Source: Diadophis punctatus similis
Taxonomy: Eukaryota; Chordata; Lepidosauria; Squamata; Dipsadidae
Assembly (NCBI GenBank): GCA_023053685.1
Contig: JALIGW010000002.1
Coordinates: forward strand, 40,384,720-40,448,719
Direction: 5' to 3'
Length of the DNA stretch: 64,000 bases
Positions 24,707 to 38,179 of this stretch are shown piece after piece. A program made the translations under genes and the position numbers. The notes below the pieces were generated by a model that saw only the letters and a program-made list of their open reading frames with translations, made no database searches and was not told the origin of the DNA. The stretch's first letter is position 1, and the number at the start of each line of letters is the position of its first letter.

Positions 24707-25454
24707 GCATACATGCACAAATGCTGAAACTGCATTTGCATTTGATATTCAGCATTTAGATTTTACAGTAACAGTACTATATAGGTATTGGAGGTTGTTA
24801 TGACATTTTAGCACTGCATTGGAACATTCCAATTTATTTACAGCACTGATAATTACAACTTTGTCTTGTTTTGTTTTTCTTGAAAAGCCTTTCAGGCTAC
24901 AACTAAATTATTAATTTCTCCAAATGTACTGGTGTAAATCATCTCCAAACAAATCATATTTTACATTTTAATATTTATTATTGTTACTCTCTTTTAAGAT
25001 ATGCTGCTTATTATTGAAAGAATGTGCAATCATGTTACGTTCTTGATCTGTAAGTTATTTAGAAGTGAAAGCTTAACTCTTGTGGATACAGTAAGGAATG
25101 CTTAAATTGTTTATGAAACCGAGCCTTTTTAAAACCATTCCTTGCACAGATTTGATTTACTTGGAAAAGACTCATCTCTTAAGAAAGAATACAGAAAGCA
25201 TATGCTTTGAAAGCATAAGGGTTGTCTCTTCTTTGATATCTTGTACAAAAATTGTGCTCAACTGGCAGTGCATAAACTATGGATCAGGTGTGTTTCACTT
25301 GAGAAGATGCTTGACATTTTTACAAGTTGCACTGCTGTATTATAGTGAAAAATGATTCCCTGAGTAACTACTTTGCATGGCCTTCTGGTGTAAACAGAAG
25401 AGTACTGTCCAATGCCAAAGAAAGGATTTTTACATTTATTGATTAAACATAAAT

Positions 25455-25505
25455 AATAAATATTAATTGATTTTATCTATGAAGCAACATTGACTAGAAA
25501 ATAAA
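25455..25505 (+). promoter_or_regulatory. Candidate polyadenylation signals of MACIR
   Basis: Two AATAAA hexamers (25455-25460 and 25500-25505). The second is followed by a GU/U-rich stretch 'ttggtatgtgttgctctttt' about 30 bases on, as expected for a downstream element. Other variants in the region are possible. Confidence 0.4.
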
Positions 25506-25540
25506 AGGGTAATATCCATACTTTTCTATGGCCCTTGGTA

Positions 25541-28500
25541 TGTGTTGCTCTTTTAAAACCTGGAAAGGAAATCTGCCTGATTATATATCATTTTACATTC
25601 TTTCCTAAAAATGTATGTGTATTATAAATGTTACATTGATTTTATATATTTTCATATGTATTGTAGACCTTGACACACGAAAGGAATTTAGTTTACATAT
25701 TTCAGAAACTGTGACATGGAATCTACTACACATTTAATATTCAGAGACTAAAATCTAGTCATTTTCCTTGCCATTGTAATAGCAGAAACAGATGCATTTG
25801 CCTACAGCTCACTTTATAATGAGGTTTCTCTGATTTTCTTTTTATCTGAGAAAAAATTGCCCATTGGAAACAAATAGCCATGGTATATGCATGAATCTGT
25901 TCTTGTTATGGTGTGCAATGAATAACCGCATTTTGGGAGATAGGTAATACATATAAGAGAAGCCTCACATTTGTTATTATAAAGTTTGCTTATAAAGTAA
26001 ACGATTGGCCTCCCTTTATGTGATTTTTGATCTATTTTCTTGGAATTTTTTTTAAATATTGATTTTAATTTCTAAAATATTGATTTTAATTTCTAAAATA
26101 TTGATTTTAATTTCTAAAATTCTCTGCAACTCTTAAGTTAGTTCTCTGGCAAGATAATCAGCCCATTGCTGATACTCTATGGGATAAAAGTGGGAAAATA
26201 CAAATTTGACATGTTTTCCCTACTATTTTTAAGAATTGTTCTAAAAGTTATTTAAGCTATAGCGCATCAATTTCTTGTCTTGTACGAAAATGTTATTTCA
26301 GTGATTGAATTCATTGCTTGGAGTTTGCTCTTTTATTATTAATTGTTTTAAAGAGTTTTTGAGAGGGGCAACATATGTTTTTAATGCTAAATTAATGCAT
26401 TCATTTTATTAGATACCTTACCTTAAATTGCATATTGAATGATGACTTACCAAGAAAGTAAAACCTGAATGGAAAATTATGACCTGAAGTCTTTTTACCA
26501 AGTAGTCATTCATTGAGTTTGGTATTTTTATATGTGGATTTTTACAGACCAATCACAAGCCATATACTAGATACATAGAGAGCATGCTTTGTTATCCCTT
26601 CTGTGTGGGCTCCTTCTCTTCTTTATTCCCAAAAAACATTAACAAACTATTGAAGTATACTAGGAATGTGGATTTTTCTCCTCTATAGCAGGATTTCTTT
26701 ATGAAAAATTTCATTTTTTTACCTAAGTAGATATTCATAGAACTGAGATGGAATGATGAGGAAATGCCTCCCATCCCAATATCTGGCGAAGTTTGAAAGT
26801 GTGCTTCATCACAGAGAGGAGTCTTTGTGTATTTATTTGGCAGTTTTTCTATGCCGCCCTACTCCCTCAGGACTCAGGGCAGAGTCCTGAGTCCTGAGTA
26901 ACTTGGTCTCCTTTATACTTTGCCAAATTAAAGGAAAGTGGAGTGGTGACCTTGATCAAATATAGTTATGTTTATGGCAAAGGCAAAAAAACCAAACCCA
27001 TTCTCAACACATGAGCACTCTTCTCTTGTATTGAGAGGGGGGGGAGCAAATGCTAGAGATTTTTGAAATGTCGCTAACGTCTACATTATTTTTAAGATTC
27101 CAAATTTTTAAAAAGTTTTTAAATTTTAAACTTTTTAAAACAGTTTCTTTTTTTCTATTTTATTAACAAAATATTTATCCTGCCACAATCCAGACAGACC
27201 TAGCAGTGAATAACAGGAAAAATACATAAAAACAAATCCATTTTTAAAAATCATATCTTAATGGTCACTTATGTTGATAGTTCTCATATATAGGCAAATG
27301 AACTAATTCAAATTTTCCTTAGCCATATATAGCTCAGGCTGGGGTATCAATATTTATTTTATTTGTATCCCAGCTTTCCTCCAGCACTCATGGCGCACAT
27401 ATACAACATTCCCTTATTCTACAACATTGTAATAATTATTCTTGCAAGAGTCTAAGTTATCTATGATCAGTAATTTGACATATGATTTGATCAAGGCAAG
27501 GTCAAATGTTAACGTCTTCTGTCAATATCACCTGTTCCAATGTGAAGACCAAATATATCATCCTGTATTTTGGATCTGCAGTTTCTTGTGACAAGCCTAT
27601 GGTGAACATGGACTTACAAGCTACACCAGATTCCTCTTCCAGGACACGGAGAATGAAATTACTCAAGCAACATCTTAGGAACTCCAGCACCAGCACTGTG
27701 ATGAAATCCAGACGCTTGTGACACCAGCAATAGCCCTAGTTTGTTAGTGTGGTTCAACTCCATATATAGGCACTTGCATCTGGTTCTGTTTGAGACAGTT
27801 CTCCCTGTCTCTCAAGAGTCACATGAATGATCACAGTGCACACATACAAAAAGGACAGGTCTGCAGTTACGATGCTGTACTCGCCATCCTGAAGTTTTTG
27901 ACTCTTTGCCCCTCCCTCTAGGCCCTATGAATCAAATCATTTGTCCATCACCATGTCAGATGCAGTTTTGTAGAGAAACCTGACATTTACCAACAGTTGA
28001 AGACTAGAGCACTTTTCAACTCGCTAATCTGGCTCTAGGAGTGGGACCATTGGCTTAGAAGGAACCCGAGTTAATGTATGAATCCCCTTCCCCAACAATA
28101 CATTCAGTACTCCCTGCCATATTTCCATTTCGTTATTATTGAGCCCCTGCTGTTTAATCTCCAGAGCCCCCCTCCCCTCCCCCCGCTCAATTCCATGACC
28201 ACTCATAATTCCCATCACTTACAACTTAGGGCCTTTAACTTTGGGGAGAAGTTTAAAACATTCATAAAATCCCTCCCATCTCACTCTTGTTCTCTTGCCT
28301 GGGAAGGGATAGGAAGCTGACTTCAGTTTTCCCTAACATACCCGGAGAACATACTCTTATATTTAAATCCAGGTCATCTGATAGTTGTTAAAATAAACCT
28401 TCAGAAGCTTCCCAGACTGAGTTTAATTGCAGCTGCAGTTACCCACCCTGGCAGCACTTCTCTTCAGTTCTGGCACCTGCAGACATGAAATCTTTTATCC

Positions 28501-31500
28501 CATCCGTGAAATCTTAAATATTTTTTAAAAAATAATAAAATAACAAAACAGAAAACAGAATGTTTCCAACATATATGTTAGACCACTGTTTCCAAAAACA
28601 ACTTTTAAGATGTTTAGACTTAAACTCCAAACTTTTTGAGCCAGTTAGAAAATTGTGGGAGTTGAAGTCCACATATACAGTACATTGCTGAGATAGAGAA
28701 ACACTGCATTAGATTGTAGGTGCTGATGGCTTCACAGCTAAGTACTAAAGATCCTCCAGAATGCTATGTTCTTACCATCGTCAGGAAGAGCCCAAGTATG
28801 GGAGGGCATATTCTCTTTGGAAAAAAGCTTTCCCATAGGAAATAACTTTCCATAGAGATTATTCACAGTTGGCTCTTCTTCCATAGCACCAATTTGCAGA
28901 TGGGGACCCTAAGTAGGTGCTTCTTGACTGCCTGAATTAGGCAGGCATAACCTATTTGGGAAAAGACAGTCTCGGTATTAAGCCACATACTGTGATATAT
29001 TGAATATTTATGCCATGAGTATCCGTTTGTTGTGCTTTGTGTTTTGCTTCTACACTCTCTTGAAACTCATTACTAAATTCAGACTCAAAGCATGTCTTGA
29101 ACCTTACAGAACTCATTGGGTGCTTTGCATATATGATTCCTTTTAAGTTGTTTCATTGTTTTTAAAGTTATTCAACATGACCCCACAGCTGGAGTACATT
29201 TTTTCTTCAGGGAAAGGTTGCACTTAGGTTTTAAGTAGAAATCTAGAGATCTCTTGATATGCCCAAAAAGTGGACTGAGCTAGGACAAAAACTAAAATGG
29301 GTTTAATGTATATGTAAATAAAAGACAATATTTTCCTGTCACATTAAAGAATGCAGTTTTATAGCAAGGTTCTGGAAGGGTTTGCAAGTCTGGAAGTCAG
29401 ACAAAGGACACATTAGCAAGATTCAAAAGTGAAAAAACCCTATCCCACCACCAAAAACAGTCTATATCTACTTTATAAGAACAGAGAGACTTAAATTACA
29501 AAGCTATTATTGGTGACAGGGAAGGTGTCAGGAAACTCTGTACTTGGATATAGATGAAGTCATAATAAGATAAGCACATGCATTAGAAAAATACAACTAA
29601 GCAATTTCTTATCTATGCTGTGCTACGTGCTAGTCTGTACCAAGGGCAGAAACTGTTCTATGTTCCTATACTACCTAGGAAAGAGTATAGTAAGGAAGGT
29701 GAAGAGTTTCAATAGGTTGATTAAATGACATGGTGATTCAGTTGACTAATCCTGCTGAAGCAGTTTTACAAAGTCAAGTTGTGTAGTACTTTTACATAGC
29801 TTTTGGACAGTGATTCTTAAACAGGGTAATTATTCAAGGGGATAATTTGGGCATATACTGTGGGTAATGGAGCAATTTGTGATTGCTTGTTTGTGAGTCC
29901 CCAGTTTGGGACTGCTGCTGCTGAGACCCTTGTGTGAAATAGGAGTCTGTTGGGGTGGAGGGTAATGACATTACAAACTGGAAAAAGGAATATTTTGGAC
30001 AAACAATTTAACAAGCACTGTTAAGAAAAGCTACAGCAATGCTTCACTTTTGCTGCTTCAGTGATCTTCTAAACTTTAATTAGAATCATGCTTTCAACAC
30101 CTTCTGAACTGCTGTTACTGAATTAAATAATATTCCTTGTTTCTTTAAAAAAACTTGGTGTGGCTGTTTCTTTAAATAGGGCACATAGTTATATGTTTGA
30201 ACTACAGGTTGGGTTTTTTTTAGTATGTCAATATTGCTATCGTTTTATCATATTAGTCTACCTCCTTTTGTTATATTGAATTCATAATTTCCTGTTCCTT
30301 TCTTGCATGTTCAGTTTCAGAATCTTGTCTGACTTATCAAAGGTATATGAAATATCTTGAACAACACAGCCATGGGATGGCATCAAAATTTTAAACAATC
30401 ATCAATTTATTCAATTGAAGCCTATGTTGTAAGGAATATCCTTCTGGGTTCAGTTCCAAGTGGGGAAAAAGACACTGGATTCATGGAAGTTGCTTGGAAA
30501 GAAGGTTTAATATGGTGGACAGGAGCACATGGCATGAGTCCCTGTACAGAAAAGATAGATCACATGCTTCCAGATGTGGGTGAAGAGAAAAAGGGAAGGA
30601 AAGATGCTGAGTCACTTGGTTTTATAACCTCTGTTGGGCCCCACCTCTTAGTTTCCTGTTCCTGTGTATGTAATGGACTCCGATTGGTGGTCAGGCTCCC
30701 AGGAGGCCATGCAGTGGCAACTCTATAGGCTTTTGTCTGTCCCAGGCTTGGCTGAATGAAAGGGACTTGGGCAATTCCTAATATGGCTATGACTGAAGGA
30801 GATAAATCTTTGTTATGTAGAAGACTGCTGCTGGGCCCAGTCCTTAATGGCCCATTAACAAAAGTGGGGGCTACTAAGAGGAGTCTTTTGTCTGCTTAAA
30901 AGCATGTTTCCAGGGATATTCTATAGAATATATTCTGCCTTTTAATATTTCGTAGGATATTTCATTTTTCTAGGAGAGGGGTGGATGCTAACTTCCTACA
31001 CCTATTTAAAACCAGAGGACCTGCAGCAGAAGGAAGCTGATACACTACCAGTAATTTGATCCCATAAGAAGGAGGATGGAGGGTATTGGAGGGTGTGTGT
31101 GTGAGAAAGACATATCTGAATTTCTTCCATCTCCCATTTCTCTAAGAACTGAACTATCTTCCCAACAGCTGTGGGTTTCCTTGCCCAGTCCAGTGGAGAG
31201 ACTTCTTTGATTAAATGAACCAAGCTTGAGTTAGTAGAAAAAATGTGAATCAATTTAGTGAGCCATTTGGAAACAATTTAGGCTGACTTTGAAGCCTGCT
31301 TATTTGGATCTTATCTAACAGAGAGAAAATATGTTCTAGATTTGTAAATGTTTTGGTTGAAAGAACATAGGCAGAAAAAAAAACCCCAAATTTTAAATCA
31401 GTTAATGATTAATATACAGTCTTGATAATGTAGAATACAGGGTACAAATTACAACTCATTTGGAACTGAATAGCTATGTTTTTCTCTGTTGAACAGTAAT

Positions 31501-31896
31501 AAAAATAATGAAATCATAAAATTTTATTCTGAACTGTAATAATAGTTATAGTAATAGTGATAATAATCATAATTGTAAACAACTTCAACATGATGGCAAT
31601 TCATCTGTTAGGCCAACTAAAGGTTCAAAACAACATGCAAGGTTTTGAGTTTCCAAGAATTCTTAATAAAGCAAGGTTGTTAAAAACCCAGGAAAAAGAA
31701 AACTCTGCCACAAATTTATTTCAGATACATTAGTTGTATTCTACATTGTATTCTAATATTCTACATATTAAGGCCTTCAAGTTGAGCTAAGAACTATTGC
31801 ACTTAAAATTATTAATAAAATTGTTAATAAAGATTAGAGTTAAAAAAGGAAACAAAAAATTAGTTATATTTAAAATCAGTTGTGTACATTATTTCA
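25541..31896. other. Intergenic, no gene recognised
   Basis: Mostly AT-rich DNA without a recognisable gene. It contains the 21-bp tandem repeat at 26058-26120, short LINE-tail-like pieces ('tctatgccgccctactccct' near 26850; 'atttgtatcccagctttcct' near 27358), a fold-back MITE remnant near 28605-28700 ('gtgggagttgaagtccac') and a 123-codon open frame at 30357-30728 with no recognised match. Both-strand ORFs of 64-71 codons around 27502-27721 match nothing I know. Confidence 0.4.
26058..26120. repeat. 21-bp tandem repeat, three copies
   Basis: Three adjacent, apparently identical copies of a unit containing 'attgattttaatttctaaa'. There are no spacers, so it is a simple tandem duplication and not a CRISPR array. 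Confidence 0.9.
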
Positions 31897-32460
31897 TAGA
31901 GTCATTGAACTGTAGAGTTGGAAGAGATAATCTAATATAATGTCTCTATTGTATAAGAAAACAATTTAAACCAGGGGTGTCAAACTCGATTTCATTGAGG
32001 GCCACATCAGGGTTGTGTTTGACCTTGGGGGATAGGGGTGGGTGGCCAGGGTGTGTGTGGCCAGCTCAACGTCACTCGTGTCGGGGGCGCCTGTGGTGAC
32101 ACGAATGCTCTGCCAGTGAAAACAGGCTCCTGAGATCTGTTTTGAGCTGGGACGGCCTCCTGTAACCTTCTGCCAGTGAAAAATAGCTTGGGAGGACTGT
32201 CCGCGGCACTCCCAAGCTCCATTTTTGCTGGCAGAGGCACCGCGGGCCAGTCTTTCACTGTTTCCAGGGTGGCCCTATGGGCCAGATCTAAGCACCCCGC
32301 GGGCCAGATCTGGCCTCCGGGCCTTGAGTTTGACACCCCTGACTTAAACCATCTATGAGAAGTGATTCCAGCCTCTCTGTAAACTCCAGAGATGGGTCAC
32401 TCACAACCTTTGTAGGGAGACTGTTTCACTGTTTTATCAATTTTATTAGGTAGGGTTTTT
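31897..32460 (-). mobile_element. CR1 3' end, split by a hAT insertion
   Basis: 'tgtagagttggaagagataa' (near 31911) is the reverse complement of the usual CR1 tail, and 'actccagagatgggtcactc' near 32383 continues it on the far side of the hAT at 31972-32341. The same tail type lies in plus orientation at 21.9 kb. Confidence 0.65.
31972..32341. mobile_element. hAT-N2 non-autonomous element
   Basis: Inverted termini CAGGGGTGTCAAACTC and GAGTTTGACACCCCTG; flanks ATTTAAAC (31964-31971) and ACTTAAAC (32342-32349) agree at 7 of 8 positions. The interior shares 'ctccatttttgctggcagagg'-type sequence in opposite orientation with the copy at 54031-54403. Confidence 0.85.
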
Positions 32461-32789
32461 TCTTATAACTAGATAAAATAGGTGTCTGCAAAACTTATAC
32501 CATCATGCAACACATTAAATGTAAAAGATGCACATATATGTGCACACACATACACCAAAATGAATGGAGAGATAGTACAAGAAGATCAAAGGATATCACA
32601 CAGGCATAGAATCCTTGCATCACCGATAGACCAACACATTTCAATTTAATTTTAATGTAATTTATTTGCTTTAGCTGCTTCCCAACTCAAAATGACTTTG
32701 GGTGGCTCACAATGTAAAAACAAAGTATGCTATTAAAAACCTCAATAAAAAATAGATAAGGCAAAATAACCAACGGCCTTTAACCTTTA

Positions 32790-32935
32790 GTCTAATAGTT
32801 AAGGAACCAGGCAGAAACAAGGAGATTGCGAGTTCTAGTCTCTCCTAGGCATGAATGTGGTTGGGTGACTTTGGGCCAGTCGTTCTTTCTTTGTCCAAAT
32901 AGGAAAATAGGAGGAGGAAGGAGTATCAGGTATGT
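32790..32935 (+). repeat. MIR-like SINE
   Basis: 'gcgagttctagtctc' (B-box-like) and 'ggttgggtgactttgggcca', plus-strand order, as in the minus-strand copy at 15.05 kb. Diverged. Confidence 0.5.
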
Positions 32936-33929
32936 TTGCCACCTTTAGTTACTTAAAGATGAGATTTTAAAAATTGAATAAATAAACAACAGAACTCACA
33001 AGGGGCTCCAACTACCAGAGCCCAGAGCTTGGGAGAACTTCTGTTACCCTGAAAAAAAATGTGACTGCTTTGAAATTCCTAGTAATGTTAATAAATTGAC
33101 TCCTTAAAGCAGCTACACCTTTTCTGCCCAGGCTTTTGCAGACATCTAAAACATGAATACTTTTTTTTTAATGAATAGCAAGACAGATGCTGTGCTTGCC
33201 CAAGGTCTGGATCATTTTCAGAACCAGAACAACTCTATTTAGCATAAGGATGCACAGCCTTTTTTTTGAGTCAAGGGACCAACTTTAAACTTAGAATCAG
33301 CAGCTGCCTTCCAACAAATGAGAAGAGCCAGGACTAAAACTAAATGGTTTTTCAAATCAAAATTTTAATTATTTATCATGTTTAATGTCCCCCCCCCATT
33401 TATCCCATTAGAAGGCACAACTTTCAGTTTTAGTAGCAGACCACATTTAATATTGCTTTACCTGGAATATATCCAATTACAGCTGATCTAATGGGATTTG
33501 ATGAATCATAGAATATTAGGTTCTACATCTCTTATGTAATATGAGCCTTCAAATCCTATTAAATCGGTTCTAATTAGATACTGTATATTCCAGGCTGAAC
33601 AATACCAAGTATGGTCTGATACAAAAAAGAAACTTTTTTTTGTAGCAGTCTTAACTGATGGGGTGGAGCAAATGACTTTTTTCTTCTACAGAAAGGGTGT
33701 TGGTCCATTGGGGTTTCAGGTTCACCACGTTGCCAAGGTTGAGAAATGCTGGTATATCCAAACCAGGTGATTATTTCTGCTCTACATAACACTGCTCCAG
33801 GGGTCTATCCTAATGGAAGAGTGTATAAAAGGAATGGGGGTTGGATGGCTATCTATGTATCTTTCTAACAGTCAAATTGATCAACTGTTACTGAGAAGTC
33901 AGCTGCAGTTCATGTGTTAACCAATTTCC

Positions 33930-34022
33930 TAAACTTGGTAACTTTAAGATGTGTAGACTTCAATTGCCAGAATTCCCCAGCCAGCATGTCCACATACTTT
34001 AAAGTTGTCAAGCTTAAAAAAC
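33930..34022. repeat. Fold-back MITE, decayed
   Basis: 'cttggtaactttaagatgtg' on the left is matched by 'ctttaaagttgtcaagctt' on the right, with 'gacttcaattgccagaatt' between. It is a diverged copy of the element at 10250-10371. Confidence 0.5.
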
Positions 34023-34053
34023 GTTGATCTTATACATCCACATGAGATTACAA

Positions 34054-34168
34054 CAGGGGTGTCAACTGGCGGTCAGATGCATCATGTGCAGGCCACGCCC
34101 AACCAGCTCTGGGAAAAATTTTGTGAAACATCACCTGACGGCATGACATTGCGAGTTTGACACCCATG
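34054..34168. mobile_element. Short hAT-N2 element
   Basis: Ends CAGGGGTGTCAACT and GAGTTTGACACCCATG, flanks GATTACAA (34046-34053) and CATTACAA (34169-34176), 7 of 8 identical. It is internally deleted relative to the 370-bp copies. Confidence 0.75.
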
Positions 34169-34176
34169 CATTACAA

Positions 34177-35125
34177 CAAGACTCCAGCACTTTATTTACT
34201 TAAAATTTAGTTCTGCAGAAATAGGTTATCTACCCTTTATTTACAATTTGTACACTTCTATCTGTATTCTGCAGGTTATTTTAAAGATCTCCTAAAGCAG
34301 TTTGCATGTGTTATGACTCTTTAAAGGGCAGAGTAAATTGCTTGCCTCCCTGAATTACAGGTTTAAGAAAAGAACTTTGACACAATTTCATAGTTCAGAA
34401 CAAGGAAATGGTATAAAAATAACAGCACACATATTTTGAATGATAAACTCAGTGTTACTTAATATCTTAGCAGCTTTCATTCGTATTTTGTTTAAGTGTA
34501 ATGAACTTATTCATATCAAGTAGCTGATGACTAAATCAACATCTCTATGTATTCTTAGTTACAGAAAAATTTAAGATCTTAGAGTGGTTTGAATGTTAAT
34601 TCGCATAGAAGAGCAAGCCTTCTTAAATATGCTGATAATGAAATGCATGAGAGCAGGATTTGAGAAGGCATTTAAATATCATCAATGGGATTTCTTTTGC
34701 TTGTTTTCCTTACATCTTTCTATTCTGCCTCAATGGTAGAAAATTGAATTCCCTAAAAACATCATAAATGTAATATTGTTTGAAATAATATTGATTGAAA
34801 TGTATTATGATTCTTTTCCTTTGTCAAAAAATATGAAACAGTTCTTAAGCTCATTAAAGTAAAAGAACATGTACATCTGTGTTATGCTATTTCTAAAGGC
34901 CCGTCAAGAGGAAGCAGCTGAGATTTAAGTTTTAGAAATGTCTGGAAGAGGAATTGGACACAATAGAATGACTACAAAAATGGAACTAAAGATATAATTC
35001 TTTATATCTGGTTTTTATAACAGCTCCAGTTGTCTGAATGCATCTTCCCACTGGTATAATACTTTCTTATTTAAGAGTATGCCATGGATGATACCAGTTG
35101 GGAAAGTAGGCTTGAGTTCTATAAA
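34177..35125. other. Intergenic, nothing recognised
   Basis: AT-rich, no ORF worth reporting and no repeat recognised. Confidence 0.4.
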
Positions 35126-35459
35126 AAGGTAAAGGTTCCCCTCGCACATATGTGCTAGTCATTCCCGACTCTAGGGGGGGGTGCTCATCTCCATTTCAAA
35201 GCTGAAGAGCCAGCGCTGTCCGAAGACGTCTCTGTGGTCATGTGGTCATGACTAAACACCAAAGGTGCATGGAACGCTGTTACCTTCCCACCAAAGGTGG
35301 TCCCTAATTTTTCTACTTGTATTTCTTATGTGCTTTCAAACTGCTAGATTGGCAGAAGCTGGGACAAGTAATGGGAGCTCACCCCGTTACGCAGCACTAG
35401 GGATTCGAACTGCTGAACTGCCGACCTTTCAATCGACAAGCTCAGCATCTTAGCCACTG

Positions 35460-35460
<1 letters not shown>
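35126..35460 (-). repeat. Sauria-type SINE
   Basis: On the minus strand it begins with a tRNA-like head containing 'agttcgaatccctagtgctg' and ends 'cgaggggaacctttacctt'. The middle holds 'gaccacagagacgtcttcgg'. This order (tRNA head, unique body, tail resembling a Bov-B LINE end) is that of squamate Sauria SINEs. It appears near full length. A CA microsatellite abuts its 5' side. Confidence 0.8.

Positions 35461-35461
<1 letters not shown>

Positions 35462-35510
<49 letters not shown>
35462..35510. repeat. (AC)n microsatellite
   Basis: About 24 uninterrupted AC units next to the SINE head. Confidence 0.97.
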
Positions 35511-35515
<5 letters not shown>

Positions 35516-36185
35516 TGTCATTTAATAGTAGCTGACTATTTATATACAGGAGTAGTCAAAACTCTGACATCTGAGTTCAGTTTTAATCATTTGGGGGTGG
35601 ATCAGAAAACGTGCAGTTTGATCAAAGCAATTCTAGGTTAGCTTCCATGCATTAGTGATTCTGAATTTTTAAAGTGATATTTTACATTAAACTTGCAAGA
35701 AGAGGTTAAATATCCTTTTGCATCATTTTGAACGAAAGCCTTTCCAGTAAAGCTGTGACTGGGGAAAGGTAATTGTTGCAGTGTTTCTTGAAATCTAGTT
35801 CAGTCATTCTTTTCCTGACCAGAATATGTGGTCAATTTCCTGGATTCTCATTGATAGAGTGTGTGTGTGTCAGGTCTCATGAAAGTCACATTCTCTCTTT
35901 CTGTATTTATGTCAGAATTAACTAACTTACTAATTAGGTTTAGCTGCCATGCCACCTCACTCCACATCTTAAATGTGAGTTGGTGCTGAGGTAAATAAAG
36001 AGCTAAAGATAGCAAATGTTTCGGCATAGTCTCAGCTTGAGACTATGGGCTCTGTCTGTTTCATTGCTTTCTGATGCTGCTAAGTGACATGAAAGACAAG
36101 AGAGAACCAAAGGCAGCTGCTGTCCAGCAAGTCACTGGAATCACCTAATTCTTCCATTGCTGCAGAGAAATGGATTGGGTTCATT

Positions 36186-36359
36186 CAGTAGTGGGTTTCA
36201 TTTACCTTTCGCTACCGGTTCAGAACTGTGAACGTACACGCGGGATGCTTCTGCGCTTGCGCAGATCGTCTGTGATGACGTCCGGGCGGGTGGGCGGAGC
36301 CTCCTGCCACCACCACTGGTTCGCCCGAACCTGGGCGAACCAGTAGCAACCCACCACTG
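36186..36359. mobile_element. hAT-N1 element
   Basis: Ends CAGTAGTGGGTTTC and GCAACCCACCACTG with a perfect 8-bp duplication GGTTCATT (36178-36185 and 36360-36367). The interior contains 'gcttctgcgcttgcgcag' and 'gtgggcggagcctcctgcc', shared with the 60.7-kb copy. Confidence 0.9.
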
Positions 36360-37004
36360 GGTTCATTGCTAACTATTCTGGATCTACAATACACGATCTT
36401 TTTTAAAATATAAGCAGAGAATAGGATTCATATAATATATTTCAAGTTTTATTATCTTTGGTCATTTTAAAAGCCATGCCATCTTTCTGCTTTTCATAAT
36501 TTCTCTTGCTCTTTTCTCTTTCACAACAATGTTGAACTGTAATTCACAGCAACTTACATAAGTAAAGATGTTAATCACAATTAAGTCTCATTTCTCTCTG
36601 AGTTGCCTTTTTAATTTTAATTCAGAAATGTGTGTATTGAATTGAATAATTACTGCTCATTATGGTTGCTCTGTGGTAGCCACCTTTTAATTCTGAAATA
36701 CAACTCTTCCTTAGTTCTATGACTGCAGGATTTATTACTTATAGCCATTGCTGCAGTTGGCTGTCTTAACATTTTAGCATTTCCCCCCCTCAAAATGTAA
36801 TGATTTAGCCAATTACATCAAGGAAAGCATAGTTAATGTATCTAATAATCACAACTTCTTATATATAATCATTGCTCCCTTATGTTCTATAAACAATTAT
36901 AGCAAAAAAAAATTGAAGGGTTATGGGGGCACATCATGATTTTGGAAATAATCCCTTATACTTTAGATGGTTGCTTGTAGTATTTTATTACTGTAATATA
37001 GTAC

Positions 37005-37097
37005 AGGGCCAGCGGCCACGCAACATGGCCACGCAGTGTGGCCATGTGGTGCAGGAGAAAGCGAACCAGCAGCGAGGTAAGTTGGGACCCACCCCTG
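37005..37097. mobile_element. hAT-N1 fragment (one end)
   Basis: 'agcgaggtaagttgggaccc' and the end 'acccacccctg' match the right end of the copy at 17728-18063. The other end is missing. Confidence 0.65.
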
Positions 37098-38171
37098 GTC
37101 TTAACCACTACATTATTTGTAAATAATCCATATATTTGCTATCAAAGTAGTACTGTGTTGACACCCCTGAAATTTTATAACAATATGTAGCCTGAGAACA
37201 ATTAAAGGGCCCAGCTCTTAATTCAGATATATTTAATTTATTTGACACTCAAGATATGCTAAAGAGGCAGCACCATATAGAAATGTTAGAAACCATTGGA
37301 ATGTGGTTATTGTTTACTTGATGAATACAAAGAATTCACTAAAAATTTCCTGTATTTCAAAGAAAGCTCTTACATAGCCAAAAAATAATTTGTCAACAGC
37401 AAAAGAATATTAAAAAACAAATATTGCATTGGTTTCTTCTTGGGTGTAAAATATGAGCTGAGATTTATGAGCTGTTGGCGCTTAATAAGAAATTTCAAGT
37501 AGAAAGCACTCACAGATACAAACACTCCTTAAAATATAGGTCATCCCTCCACATCAGCTTTTCCTAACAGTTTAGTGCAATCAGTCTAATCAGATATATT
37601 GAATCGCCTCTGTAGGAGATTAAGTCTCATCCTGCCTCAGTACAATAGAAACTCCTATATAAAATGCACGGAGAGAAATGAGATTAACTATTGATTGTAG
37701 TCCAAACTGAAGAAAAATTCTGCTCACTCTTAATTAGAATGGTGGCATACAAAAATATCAGTCATATGAAGGTTATTCATTTCATGATGCTCTGTATAAT
37801 TACAGTTGCTGCTGTTTTAAAAAGCCTTATTTTGTTAATAGAGCAGGACAGCTATTCCCAGCTACAAGTGGTTGCTAAGCAGCACTTCTGCACACAACAT
37901 CCCTACAATATAGTTACTGTTGTTGAAGAAGTTCTCGTTTATAAAAAAGAAATTCAGTATTTTCACACGTATTTCTACTGAATTCAAGATTCTCAGTCCT
38001 AGGATATATATGACAGCAGAACATGTCATGTTTTGCTTTCTTTCTGAATCACAGAAGAAGGAAAATTTTGGAAAACAATTTGGAAATTGATTTAAACAAA
38101 CTAAAAGGAAAAGGTTGTTGTTAAAACAATATAATACTGCAGGTAAAACTACATGATTTATTGCACATATA
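37098..38171. other. Intergenic, nothing recognised
   Basis: AT-rich. The 96-codon frame at 37691-37981 has no recognised similarity and no supporting context. Confidence 0.35.
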
Positions 38172-38179
38172 GTCTAGGA

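Larger units (their letters stand above)
23820..25540 (+). other. MACIR: Predicted MACIR 3' UTR
   Basis: AT-rich, without credible ORFs, starting directly after the TGA at 23817-23819. It contains several ATTTA-type AU-rich words and the microsatellite at 24565-24706. The proposed end follows the AATAAA at 25500-25505; transcripts could be shorter or longer. Confidence 0.45.

Noticed and set aside
24453..24803. Tyr-Ile / Cys-Val repeat frames
   Set aside because: Translations of the AT/GT/AC microsatellite.
26058..26120. Possible CRISPR array
   Set aside because: Three contiguous 21-bp copies without spacers in vertebrate DNA; a plain tandem repeat.
27502..27721. Protein-coding exon (71-codon frame)
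   Set aside because: Open on both strands with no recognisable motif, splice context or conservation evidence available here.
29808..30026. Another hAT element ('cagtgattcttaaacagggt' to 'caagcactg')
   Set aside because: Only the left end resembles a hAT terminus; the right end and flanking duplication do not match.
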